From Mucilaginibacter xinganensis (lineage in GTDB: Bacteria; Bacteroidota; Bacteroidia; Sphingobacteriales; Sphingobacteriaceae), in contig JAMFSA010000156.1 in NCBI GenBank assembly GCA_026225055.1, positions 1 through 46,132 on the forward strand: a stretch of 46,132 nucleotides of DNA, written 5' to 3'. The notes under the pieces are model-generated. The model was given only the letters and a program-made list of their open reading frames with translations. It made no database searches and was not told the origin of the DNA. Made by a program: the position numbers and the translations under genes. Within the stretch, counting starts at the first letter, position 1. Each line of letters opens with the position of its first letter. Positions 33,765 to 40,592 of this stretch are shown in pieces.

Positions 33765-34760
33765 ATGTTTATCAAAATCTATAATTTCTTACTTTGGTTA
33801 TTCATGGGAAAATCGGATCAAATAGCGACAGAAATCAACATTGAAATAAAAGCAGGAAAGAGCATAGCTCAAATTAAAACTGAGCGGCAAATCGATGACA
33901 GTAGTTGGCAACGATACAGTGCCATAGCATATGCTTTAAACCTAAAGGAAGAAAAAAAGAAAAGATTGGCGGATGAAAAAAAACAACATGTAGCCACTAC
34001 ATCCAGTGTAGATATGGGAAACATTCTCGCATTGAATATGAAATTGGCGGATTTTGCTATTATTCTGCCCGTTACTTCAACCATACCCCAATTTAATCAT
34101 GCAGTTCAGTTAGCCAGCCAATTACCGGATACCGAACCGGAGTTGTTAGAACTTGTCGAGCGTTTAACAATGCAACCACAATTCCGAGCACGCCAAAAAA
34201 AAGGCAGGTTTGAGATATTTCCTTTCTTCAAACCCGTTCATAAACTCATAGACGCGGCTACTTTATGTTTTTACAGAAAAAACTATATAAGCTGCTATAT
34301 GACTTTGGTTCCTGTCATCGAGGGAATAATGCTCAGATGGCTCAATTACAATGGAGGTTCTGATAAACCAGATTTTGAAAAATTAAGACGTTTCTTTAAT
34401 AATGGATATATACGGCAGCCAATGCCATGGAATATCCAGTTTCATGAAATATTTAGCAAGGCTTGCGGAAGTTTATTAGAACAGCATTTTTTTAAACCCA
34501 GTGATAAAGGTGATGCACATGACTTGTTTAATCGCCACCTTGCAGCACATCTATTACAAGATGGAACTTTCGCCACTCACGCTAATTGTTTAAGGTTGTT
34601 TATGTTATTAGATGCCATGTCAGAAATTTATTTTTACGAATCAAGAGGTGAAGATCCAAGATTTTCTTTGTCTCACAATGATACCGATTCCGATACGTTG
34701 CTTTTTGCGAGTTTGATGTCTATTGCTATCCCATCCCCCGAGACTCAAATCTTAGGGTAG
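33765..34760 (+). CDS. HEPN-like protein, putative RNase/abortive-infection type
   Basis: 331 residues. N-terminal helices with a Lys-rich stretch (about residues 62-75) precede a long C-terminal helical domain. The segment DLFNRHLAAHLLQDG holds N256-R257-H258-x3-H262, fitting the R-x4-6-H catalytic motif of HEPN RNases. It is followed by CLRLFMLLDAMSEIYFYE, the usual HEPN closing helix, and preceded by LVPVIEGIMLRWL. An alternative start is Met14. The hydrophobic N-terminal LLWLFM might be a short membrane anchor if the first Met is used. Defence role is inferred from motif and neighbourhood. Confidence 0.65.
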   Translation: MFIKIYNFLLWLFMGKSDQIATEINIEIKAGKSIAQIKTERQIDDSSWQRYSAIAYALNLKEEKKKRLADEKKQHVATTSSVDMGNILALNMKLADFAIILPVTSTIPQFNHAVQLASQLPDTEPELLELVERLTMQPQFRARQKKGRFEIFPFFKPVHKLIDAATLCFYRKNYISCYMTLVPVIEGIMLRWLNYNGGSDKPDFEKLRRFFNNGYIRQPMPWNIQFHEIFSKACGSLLEQHFFKPSDKGDAHDLFNRHLAAHLLQDGTFATHANCLRLFMLLDAMSEIYFYESRGEDPRFSLSHNDTDSDTLLFASLMSIAIPSPETQILG

Positions 34761-34933
34761 ATTTTGGCGTATAGTTCTTTTTCTATTTTGTTCGGAAATA
34801 TTTAGGTCTATTCAAAAACGTAATTAAACCGCATAATTGCGATAAACAATCCTGTCTATCGATGACATACTTTTTATTCTTAATATATAATTAAGTAATC
34901 CCGTTAAGTCGGGTCAAAACTGATTATATATGA

Positions 34934-35242
34934 ATGAAAAATAAAAATATAGAAACGGACTTTGTAAAATTTATTATAGATAAATATTCTCCAAACCCAG
35001 GTGCCACCGCCTCTAAAAATGATAATGCAAAAGATTCTGATGAGGAAGACGAGGACGAAGATGAGGAAGTAAATGAAGCTTCCGCCACAATCAATGTTCA
35101 CAAAATACAAATGCTCAATGATAGGATCAGTGCAAACAGAAAGAAATTAGCTATTGAAAAAGATAGTAAGAAAAGACAAATATTGAATTTGCAAATCTGG
35201 ATAGACGAATATCAAATTAGAGTAACACGGTTAAAAAGCTAA
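34934..35242 (+). CDS. Small acidic coiled-coil protein
   Basis: 102 residues. Residues 1-25 are mixed, about 28-50 form a very acidic run (DSDEEDEDEDEE), and the rest is a coiled-coil-like helix (KIQMLNDRISANRKKLAIEKDS). No family known to me. The 34761-34933 gap upstream contains only a short CCCG-TTAAGT-CGGG hairpin at 34900-34913. A strong nested terminator follows the gene. Confidence 0.65.
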   Translation: MKNKNIETDFVKFIIDKYSPNPGATASKNDNAKDSDEEDEDEDEEVNEASATINVHKIQMLNDRISANRKKLAIEKDSKKRQILNLQIWIDEYQIRVTRLKS

Positions 35243-35243
35243 T

Positions 35244-35311
35244 CACATCAACATCCTGTAAATTACATAAAGTCTATACTGGTAAACGGTGTAGACTTTT
35301 TTGTTGATGTG
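35244..35311 (+). terminator. Nested-stem terminator
   Basis: The outer stem CACATCAACA (35244-35253) pairs with TGTTGATGTG (35302-35311). The inner stem AAGTCTATAC (35270-35279) pairs with GTGTAGACTT (35289-35298), followed by T residues. It closes the 102-residue gene. The rest of 35312-35441 is leader for the next gene. Confidence 0.85.
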
Positions 35312-35441
35312 TGTATCTATATCTCTATCAATATTATTCTTGCTCACTTTTTAATTATTACAACAAAAGTGAAGAAAATGTATAAAACTGAGTAACCAAC
35401 AATTAGTCTTTAATATATACAATATAAAATCAGCAATATAA

Positions 35442-36434
35442 ATGATAGTTCCATTACCCAAAGAATTTAGGCAAGCAATAAATGAGATGCCTTATAATAT
35501 TACTGTAAAGAAAAATGCTCTAAAAATTTATGTAGCACTATATATCATGAATTATAGAAAAAACTCTTTTGGCTACTTTCCTTTGCCAAGTGTCTATTTA
35601 GCATCCGTAAATAAAAGGTATTATAAAATTATGGAATACTTCATCAGTAGAAAGCTCATTGAATATTTCAAAATAGCCTACACAGATGAAAAAGACATTT
35701 TCAACACAATTTATAGAAAGTCTTACAGCAGGGAACAAGGCGTATGTGCTAAATACAAGTTCCTTGTAAATGTAGAAGCCGGTGAAGAAATTAATGTCGA
35801 TATGTTCACAAATAGGCAGTATAGATGGTATGAAATCATTCAAAATAGTTTAGAAGAAGCCGGTTTTTCAATGAAGATAAAAAGAGATACTTACGGAAGA
35901 CGGATATGGCATTCAGCTATCTCGAATTACAAAACGGACTTTAAAGGCTACTATACAATTGATGCTATTTGCTCGCAACCCAGGCTACTTTTTAACTACT
36001 TTAAAGAAAAAGGAGTTATCGATTTAGAATATAATCGAATTTTTGAAAATGGTTTAGACTTCTACATCGAGGTTGCTGATAAATTGAAATTTGAAGGAAC
36101 GAACGAGAGTAAGCGAAAACAGGCCAAGAGATTATTTATGTTTTGGATTAACGGCAACGGTTATGTTCCAAATTTTGAGATACACAGTCTATTTAAAATA
36201 GCATCTATGTATTTAAAAACCATTAAGCGAGGCAATTATAAGTATGGCGGATCACTACTACAGAGAATAGAAAGTAAAATTTGGATTGATGATATCCTAA
36301 ATGATATTCCCTGTGATTTCGCGTTACCAGTGCATGACTGCGTGATTGTAAAGGAACAAGATGTCGATATGGTATTAGATTTCTGCACTCACAAATACCC
36401 TTACATCAGGTTTAAAAAAGAACTGATAAAATAA
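35442..36434 (+). CDS. Small protein with family-A DNA polymerase palm motifs
   Basis: 330 residues. The C-terminal half carries, in the right order, three blocks that match the host PolA in this window. A motif A-like IDAICSQPRLL (Asp174, S-Q at 178-179) parallels DYSQIELR. A motif B-like RKQAK..FMFWINGNG (Arg225, Lys229) parallels RRNAKAVNFGIIYG. A helix LLQRIESKIWI is followed by motif C-like LPVHDCVIV (His298-Asp299), which parallels QVHDELVF. GRRIWHSAISN (152-162) precedes motif A as in phage/plasmid relatives. No exonuclease is present; the N-terminal 120 residues include a winged-helix-like part. It may replicate or prime the excised element. Assignment is by motif only. Confidence 0.6.
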   Translation: MIVPLPKEFRQAINEMPYNITVKKNALKIYVALYIMNYRKNSFGYFPLPSVYLASVNKRYYKIMEYFISRKLIEYFKIAYTDEKDIFNTIYRKSYSREQGVCAKYKFLVNVEAGEEINVDMFTNRQYRWYEIIQNSLEEAGFSMKIKRDTYGRRIWHSAISNYKTDFKGYYTIDAICSQPRLLFNYFKEKGVIDLEYNRIFENGLDFYIEVADKLKFEGTNESKRKQAKRLFMFWINGNGYVPNFEIHSLFKIASMYLKTIKRGNYKYGGSLLQRIESKIWIDDILNDIPCDFALPVHDCVIVKEQDVDMVLDFCTHKYPYIRFKKELIK

Positions 36435-36450
36435 AAATTGAGATTAAAGT

Positions 36451-36720
36451 ATGTTTAAGAGTATAAAGAAACCAAAGTATCAAGATTTTATAACCAATAA
36501 TAAAAACGTAACCGACCCGATAGAGAAATATTGGACTGAAACAACATTAGTGTATGAGCCTGTGAAGCCTAACACTTTTATAAAAAGAAAAGATGATTAT
36601 TTGTTTATAAAGAGAATCGCACCGTTTGAAGATGCACCGTTTATTGTAGACGGGTATAGTGTTAGTATTCAACAATACCGATGCTATATGATTTGTGAAA
36701 TACTCGGAGAAGAGTTATAA
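36451..36720 (+). CDS. Hypothetical protein downstream of the polymerase-like gene
   Basis: 89 residues, beta-rich with basic patches (MFKSIKKPKYQDFITNN, YEPVKPNTFIKRKDDYLFIKR). Unrecognised. It starts 16 bp after the polymerase-like gene and ends two bases before the long RNA stem at 36722-36802, so polymerase-like gene, this gene and the stem form one unit. Confidence 0.7.
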   Translation: MFKSIKKPKYQDFITNNKNVTDPIEKYWTETTLVYEPVKPNTFIKRKDDYLFIKRIAPFEDAPFIVDGYSVSIQQYRCYMICEILGEEL

Positions 36721-36721
36721 A

Positions 36722-36802
36722 TAGGTTGGTTTTAAGACACCCGATAAGTCGAGCTACTAAAGTTGTAGGCTCTGCGTCCAAAAGTGCCTTAAAGCTAACC
36801 TA
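36722..36802. ncRNA. Candidate 81-nt structured RNA or replication/transfer hairpin
   Basis: 36722-36740 pairs with 36784-36802 over 19 positions: 16 Watson-Crick, two G-U and one A-C mismatch. The 43-nt apical part folds an inner hairpin, GAGCTAC (36751-36757) with GTA-G-GCTC (36765-36772, one bulged G). Single-stranded flanks are CCGATAAGTC and TGCGTCCAAAA. There is no T tract on either strand, so it is not a standard terminator. It could be a non-coding RNA, an origin (single-strand initiation or oriT-like) or a protein-binding element. Confidence 0.5.
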
Positions 36803-36819
36803 ATCCATAATAGTAGAGA

Positions 36820-37059
36820 CTAGTGTATCTCCCCCTCAAGGTTAATAAATATTTCTACTCGGTCTGGATGATAAGTTACTTCGGAAACCTTTACGATACT
36901 TTTAAATTTTGAAAATATTTTACAAGATATATACTCACCTACGCTAGGAATATATGGATATTCAACGTCATAGTAGTAATTATCCCCGTCATATTCATTT
37001 CCTATTTTACGATACTTTACTTCATCCCAAGACCTAATATGAATTTCTAATTTAGCCAT
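36820..37059 (-). CDS. Hypothetical protein, fifth gene of the small-gene operon
   Basis: 79 residues, all-beta in appearance (KLEIHIRSWDEVKYRKIG, DNYYYDVEYPYIPSVGEYI, VSEVTYHPDRVEIFINLEG). It looks like a small SH3- or barrel-like fold. Starts 2 bp after the stop of the preceding gene, so it is co-translated. No family recognised. Confidence 0.75.
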   Translation of the reverse strand: MAKLEIHIRSWDEVKYRKIGNEYDGDNYYYDVEYPYIPSVGEYISCKIFSKFKSIVKVSEVTYHPDRVEIFINLEGEIH

Positions 37060-37061
37060 TA

Positions 37062-37319
37062 CTATTTTTCTTTATTTTTAATATTGATAGAAGTTTCCAT
37101 TTCCTCTGGATATAAAACGAATAGAGCTCCTAAATGAGTGTTGTTCCCGGTTTCTAATAACTCATACCAAATGTCCGTATGATAGTGTTTGTTATATTTA
37201 CCTTTTATCACGTTGGTGACATTGTAAATGGAACCACGTTTTACCACGGTAATATCTTTATTAGAACTAAAGCCGTCTTTAATACACAATACTCTCATTT
37301 GAATATTCATTAATTTCAA
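37062..37319 (-). CDS. Hypothetical protein, fourth gene of the small-gene operon
   Basis: 85 residues from the upstream Met; other Mets at 37310 and 37298 are possible starts, all inside the preceding gene's 3' end. MRVLCIKDGFSSNKDITVVKRGSIYNV resembles small phage-type proteins that begin V-x-C-I-K-D, but with no assigned function. The overlap of up to 41 nt with the 120-residue gene shows tight packing. Confidence 0.75.
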   Translation of the reverse strand: MKLMNIQMRVLCIKDGFSSNKDITVVKRGSIYNVTNVIKGKYNKHYHTDIWYELLETGNNTHLGALFVLYPEEMETSINIKNKEK

Positions 37320-37641
37320 AAAAGAAATAGAAACAAATTTTATGGTAAATCAATGTATCATCAACAGTTGTTAGTTTATTAAAAGTCGGCGTGTAACCTG
37401 TCATTAAACCTAATCGTTTCACTCTTTTGAAAACATCAATTAAATAGTCAATGCTTGGGATAAGTTTACTTTCTTCTATGGTTATTGATTTGTTTGTGGT
37501 GTTTATTCTCAACACGAAACATTCACCCTCACATAATAGAAAATCGAATGTGGTTTTGATATTGTAGCTTTCATCCAATTCTAAAAAGACATCACTACCA
37601 ATCATTTCAACGTCCGTTCTGGAGAAAGTCCCACCGGTCAT
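37279..37641 (-). CDS. Hypothetical protein, third gene of the small-gene operon
   Basis: 120 residues with mixed alpha/beta content (EMIGSDVFLELDESYNIKT, CFVLRINTTNKSITIEESK, SIDYLIDVFKRVKRLG). Its ATG overlaps the stop of the upstream gene as ATGA, indicating translational coupling. No family recognised. Confidence 0.75.
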   Translation of the reverse strand: MTGGTFSRTDVEMIGSDVFLELDESYNIKTTFDFLLCEGECFVLRINTTNKSITIEESKLIPSIDYLIDVFKRVKRLGLMTGYTPTFNKLTTVDDTLIYHKICFYFFFEINEYSNESIVY

Positions 37642-37853
37642 ATCGTTATGTAATTACCACTATCTCTATATTTTCTAACTTTTCCAGTTTTTAAGTAGAC
37701 AGTCAATGTATCCCCAGTCCAGAGAGCATCAGTAATTGTTTCATTGCCCACAGTAAGAAAATCATAGCTATCTCTGTCCCTGTAAACCTGTAATCTGTTA
37801 GATGAGTAAATTTTAACAACTCCAAAGTCGCTGTAACGTTTATCCCAAGCCAT
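37638..37853 (-). CDS. Hypothetical protein, second gene of the small-gene operon
   Basis: 71 residues from the ATG at 37853, which has AAGGG just upstream and begins MAWDKRYSDFGVVKIYS. An in-frame TTG at 37868 is a less likely start because it would overlap the 45-residue gene. It is rich in beta strands and charged residues (LQVYRDRDSYDFLTVGNE, LTVYLKTGKVRKYRDSG). Coupled to the next gene through ATGA. Confidence 0.72.
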   Translation of the reverse strand: MAWDKRYSDFGVVKIYSSNRLQVYRDRDSYDFLTVGNETITDALWTGDTLTVYLKTGKVRKYRDSGNYITI

Positions 37854-37860
37854 ACCCTTA

Positions 37861-37998
37861 TTATTCAAATAAGAGTCTAATAAATCTGTTTAATTGATTC
37901 CAGATATGTTTTCCATTGCTTGTTTCTTTACATCTATCACCCACCGTGTTAATGTTACTTGTTGTTCTTCCACATTTTGTGCATTGATACGTTGCCAT
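37861..37998 (-). CDS. 45-residue zinc-ribbon-like miniprotein
   Basis: The frame from the ATG at 37998 to TAA at 37861 encodes MATYQCTKCGRTTSNINTVG then DRCKETSNGKHIWNQLNRF. Two Cys in C-x-x-C-G, a third Cys and a His in the G-x-H-x-W context match a recurrent small-protein pattern, C-x-x-C-G...G-x-C...H-x-W, so a zinc-binding knuckle is likely. It heads the leftward operon of five, 7 bp before the next ATG, and is divergent from the XRE regulator. Function unknown. Confidence 0.72.
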   Translation of the reverse strand: MATYQCTKCGRTTSNINTVGDRCKETSNGKHIWNQLNRFIRLLFE

Positions 37999-38103
37999 TT
38001 TTAAAGTTTTAAATTTTGAAGCACTAAAATAAGGATATATTTTGATTTTGTAGTCTTTACGGTTTACATAAAATTTAAGGTGGGTCTCTACTATTGAGTA
38101 GAT

Positions 38104-38355
38104 ATGCCGCCAGAGTTAAATAACAACCAAAAGAAGATTTTGATAAGACTTGCCGAACGGGTTAAAGCTGTTCGTAAGAGTAAAGGATTGACTTTGGAAG
38201 AGGCTGGAAATAAAGGCGGCAAGGACAGACAGTCTGTTTACAGATTAGAGAAGGGCGAATATAACCCCTCAATCGTTTATCTAATCGAACTGTGTAGAGG
38301 ACTTGAAATTGATGTTTCGGAATTGTTAAAGGACATTGATAATGATCCTTTATAG
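38104..38355 (+). CDS. XRE-family helix-turn-helix regulator
   Basis: 83 residues. LAERVKAVRKSKGLTLEEAGNKGGKDRQSVYRLEKGEYNPSIVYLIELCRG is a standard five-helix Cro/CI-type HTH fold. ISVSELL-like ending (LEIDVSELLKDIDND) is typical of stand-alone regulators. It shares a 105-bp gap with the leftward small-gene operon, so it is a strong candidate to control that operon and itself. A converging terminator lies at 38357-38402. Confidence 0.92.
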   Translation: MPPELNNNQKKILIRLAERVKAVRKSKGLTLEEAGNKGGKDRQSVYRLEKGEYNPSIVYLIELCRGLEIDVSELLKDIDNDPL

Positions 38356-38356
38356 C

Positions 38357-38402
38357 ATACCGAAAACTCCCATCGATGGATAGAAGTTTAATGTTTCGGT
38401 AT
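38357..38402. terminator. Bidirectional terminator candidate, XRE / 85-aa gene
   Basis: ATACCGAAA (38357-38365) pairs with TTTCGGTAT (38394-38402). Between them is the small palindrome CCATCGATGG. It separates two convergent genes. Confidence 0.7.
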
Positions 38403-38405
38403 TGA

Positions 38406-38663
38406 TTAAAGTTTGGTGATTAAGTGTCCACCTTCAACTTTTGAAACAGACATAGTTTTCACTTCTTTATTTTTAGAATACTTGGCCCAATAATACGCCG
38501 ATACACTTGTCTTTAATTGTTCTGCCCATTCCTGAGTGCTTATAAAAATGCTTTCTGACTTTTTAAGTGAATCGATTTGGTCACCAAATATGATAGGCTT
38601 AACCCCACCTTTTTTGGCTTCTAACATTAGTTTTGTTTCTTCTTTTGATTTTACTACTGGCAT
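38406..38663 (-). CDS. Hypothetical basic protein
   Basis: 85 residues from the ATG at 38663 (MPVVKSKEETKLMLEAKKGG). A 12-residue N-terminal extension up to 38699 is hydrophobic and less likely. The middle, ISTQEWAEQLKTSVSAYYWAKY, could be a DNA-binding helix pair. It converges with the XRE gene. No family recognised; a small regulator or excision-factor role is possible but unproved. Confidence 0.6.
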   Translation of the reverse strand: MPVVKSKEETKLMLEAKKGGVKPIIFGDQIDSLKKSESIFISTQEWAEQLKTSVSAYYWAKYSKNKEVKTMSVSKVEGGHLITKL

Positions 38664-38766
38664 GATTTTAAAGTTTTTTATAATAATTATTTTAGCCAAT
38701 GGTAAGGATGTTATTTATTCCGCACCGCATTTATTTAAAAAAAATACTACTCCTTCATAAAAAAAT

Positions 38767-38798
38767 GGTATCAGTGAAAGAACTTCACACATGATACC
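38767..38798. other. Bulged hairpin
   Basis: GGTATCA-GTGAA (38767-38778) pairs with TTCAC-aca-TGATACC (38784-38798), leaving a 3-nt bulge and a 5-nt loop. Between two leftward genes; may be a binding site or RNA element. Confidence 0.5.
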
Positions 38799-38807
38799 GA
38801 AAATATG

Positions 38808-38836
38808 TTAACCCTGTTATAAACTAACAGGGTTAA
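38808..38836 (-). terminator. Hairpin overlapping the stop of the 139-aa gene
   Basis: TTAACCCTGTTA (38808-38819) and its exact complement (38825-38836) enclose a 5-nt loop. The stop codon (38819-38817) lies in the stem. Downstream leftward sequence has a short ATTTTC stretch, so termination is plausible. Confidence 0.65.
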
Positions 38837-39236
38837 ACATGAGTATGGAATTTATTTTTTGTTCTCTTTTATGTGCTTTGTGCTCATTCATAGCCTCTAA
38901 CACTTCTTCACGTTGTTCATTATTTAAATCTCCATTGTAAATATCAAATCCCCAAAGATAGATGTAGGTTTCTTTTTCAACCTCATCATATAAGATTTTA
39001 AAATTAGTAATGTAGTTGACACATATATGAGGGTTATTTATATCATAATCAGAGTTATGATAGGGATTTATAATAGCACCTTTCTTTATTAAACAATCTA
39101 AGTAGTAATAACTACCATTTTTAAATTTAATTCGCGGATCATAGGCAGGGCGGGAAATATAGTCACCACCAAGTTGATGGTAATGTGAATCACCGTCCCG
39201 CATTCTTCTCTTGTTTTTTATCTTATTTATGTTCAT
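38817..39236 (-). CDS. Hypothetical protein downstream of the adenine methyltransferase
   Basis: 139 residues from ATG 39236 (MNINKIKNKRRMRDGDSHYH). A longer frame overlaps the methyltransferase gene and lacks support. Notable segments are YISRPAYDPRIKFKNGSYYYLDCLIKKGA and EEVEKETYIYLWGFDIYNG-like text, mostly beta. The start is basic. No known family. It follows the methyltransferase by 28 bp on the same strand and is probably in its operon. Confidence 0.65.
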   Translation of the reverse strand: MNINKIKNKRRMRDGDSHYHQLGGDYISRPAYDPRIKFKNGSYYYLDCLIKKGAIINPYHNSDYDINNPHICVNYITNFKILYDEVEKETYIYLWGFDIYNGDLNNEQREEVLEAMNEHKAHKREQKINSILMFNPVSL

Positions 39237-39264
39237 AATATTGTTGTTTTTTCTTTCGTATTCT

Positions 39265-40278
39265 TTAGGCAGCCTGGGCTTCATTCCAGTGAAATAAATG
39301 GCTAACACCTAGACAGTTCATTCCATCATTTGATATAAGTTTTTTACCTGTTTTAGGGTCATAGTTTAGTATAAGTAATTCAATACCCTTGGCTTGTTCT
39401 TTACTTTTTGCTTCATGGTTATTACCACCATTTGCACAAGTCCGGTTCACTTCTTTCTGCAACCAAATGTATTTGTCTCTAGGTAGCAGTTCTTCTAGTA
39501 GGGGGAAGTAATAATAAGAAAGTGACCATCGACCTTTTACAGTTTTTATCAATTCTAATAACCGCCTATGTGATACGGGACCAAATACACTTTCACTATC
39601 CGAACCATACCAAAACAATCTTTTCGCATCATCGCCACCAGTCTTTTCATCATATTTATAGTAAGGTGGGTCCAAATAGATGTATGTTTCATCAGAGTCA
39701 TGTTTACGTATCAGTTCCTCAAAATCTTCATTAGTAAATTCTGTTATACTTGACAGTTTATCAGTGTATTTGCCTTTCTTTAGCTTATCAATCAGTATTT
39801 CAAGTTTTAACCTATCCCTGTCTTTAGAATACCCTGAAAATCCACCACCTCTCGGATAAACAGATGAAAAACTGGAAGTAATCAAGAACGCATACATACA
39901 TGCTTTACTGAAATCTCCTATCTCGAAATTAACATCATCTAAAAAGGTATTCTTTGTATATTTTTTATACAACCCCTTATAAAAGTTCCATTTAGCAGAT
40001 GGTCGTTTTTTATTGGTAAACAGCACCGTGTCTTTGAATTTTTCTAAATGTTCTAAAAATTCAACAGGCTTTGAACAACAGTAAACTAGGTTTACCTGAT
40101 GCCTATTTTTATCGTTGTAATAAACTTCATCAAACTGTAAATCACCATCCATATAAGTTGCGAAGCTACCCGAAAAGGGTTCTAGATATTTAGTAACTCC
40201 CTGTTTAGGAATTGTTGGATTGATAAAATTTTGAAAAGCGTTAGAAGACTTGCTACCGAAATAACTAATGATTGACAT
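39265..40278 (-). CDS. D12-class DNA adenine methyltransferase (Dam family)
   Basis: 337 residues from ATG 40278; upstream Mets at 40299 and 40320 would add residues outside the family. The N-terminus SIISYFGSKSS is the SAM-binding FxGSK block, LEPFSGSFATYM (about 32-43) the FxGxG-like motif, and YIYLDPPYYKYD the catalytic D-P-P-Y (D203-Y206). GRWSLSYYYFPLLEEL and C-terminal E-V-N-R text follow. It transfers methyl to N6 of adenine; target unknown (GATC is only one option). No paired endonuclease is adjacent, so it looks like an orphan. It may protect the element or regulate it. Confidence 0.92.
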   Translation of the reverse strand: MSIISYFGSKSSNAFQNFINPTIPKQGVTKYLEPFSGSFATYMDGDLQFDEVYYNDKNRHQVNLVYCCSKPVEFLEHLEKFKDTVLFTNKKRPSAKWNFYKGLYKKYTKNTFLDDVNFEIGDFSKACMYAFLITSSFSSVYPRGGGFSGYSKDRDRLKLEILIDKLKKGKYTDKLSSITEFTNEDFEELIRKHDSDETYIYLDPPYYKYDEKTGGDDAKRLFWYGSDSESVFGPVSHRRLLELIKTVKGRWSLSYYYFPLLEELLPRDKYIWLQKEVNRTCANGGNNHEAKSKEQAKGIELLILNYDPKTGKKLISNDGMNCLGVSHLFHWNEAQAA

Positions 40279-40300
40279 ATTAAAAAAATTTGAGGACATA

Positions 40301-40468
40301 GGTATGACACGCCATACCATTGAGCGGGGTTTTATTTGTAGTGTCCTTACAGATTTGTTTGTGTCAGTTATGACACTGCCGGTAGCCTCGGCAGAATTGT
40401 TTTTGGAGCGTTTCTACTCACTTTTCAGAGTGAATTGTAGTCACTCATTTAATCACTGGGTTGTGATT
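40301..40468. promoter_or_regulatory. Hairpin-rich region upstream of the methyltransferase
   Basis: In the gene-free 40279-40586 stretch I see GGTATG/CATACC (40301-40318), GTGTCA-GTTA-TGACAC (40361-40376), CTGCCG/CGGCAG (40376-40394) and AATCAC/GTGATT (40451-40468). The TATGACAC word occurs in the first two. The set looks like an operator or binding-site cluster near the right att site. Confidence 0.45.
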
Positions 40469-40592
40469 TTCTTTCGTTTGATACCGATACAAAGGTAATA
40501 CAAGGGTCGGAATTATGCAATAATCAAATTTTATTAAATTTGATTAGCGTTGAAAATCAGATACTTAAAATGAATTTTAATAAAAGTTATTT

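Noticed and set aside
36722..36802. Integron attC site
   Set aside because: attC sites start with R-Y-Y-Y-AAC and end with GTT-R-R-R-Y. Here the left end has GTT and the right end AAC, the opposite arrangement, and no integron integrase is present.
36722..36802. tRNA gene
   Set aside because: No 7-bp acceptor with D, anticodon and T arms can be laid out, and there is no GGTTCGA-type T-loop. The long stem is far longer than an acceptor.
33618..38082. AAATTTAAGGTG found twice (33618-33629 and 38071-38082) as a regulatory word
   Set aside because: Twelve AT-rich bases can recur by chance in AT-rich DNA. The positions relative to genes differ, so no shared role is claimed.
40268..40498. 76-residue rightward frame antisense to the methyltransferase start
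   Set aside because: It starts inside the methyltransferase gene on the other strand and crosses the palindrome cluster; no motif.
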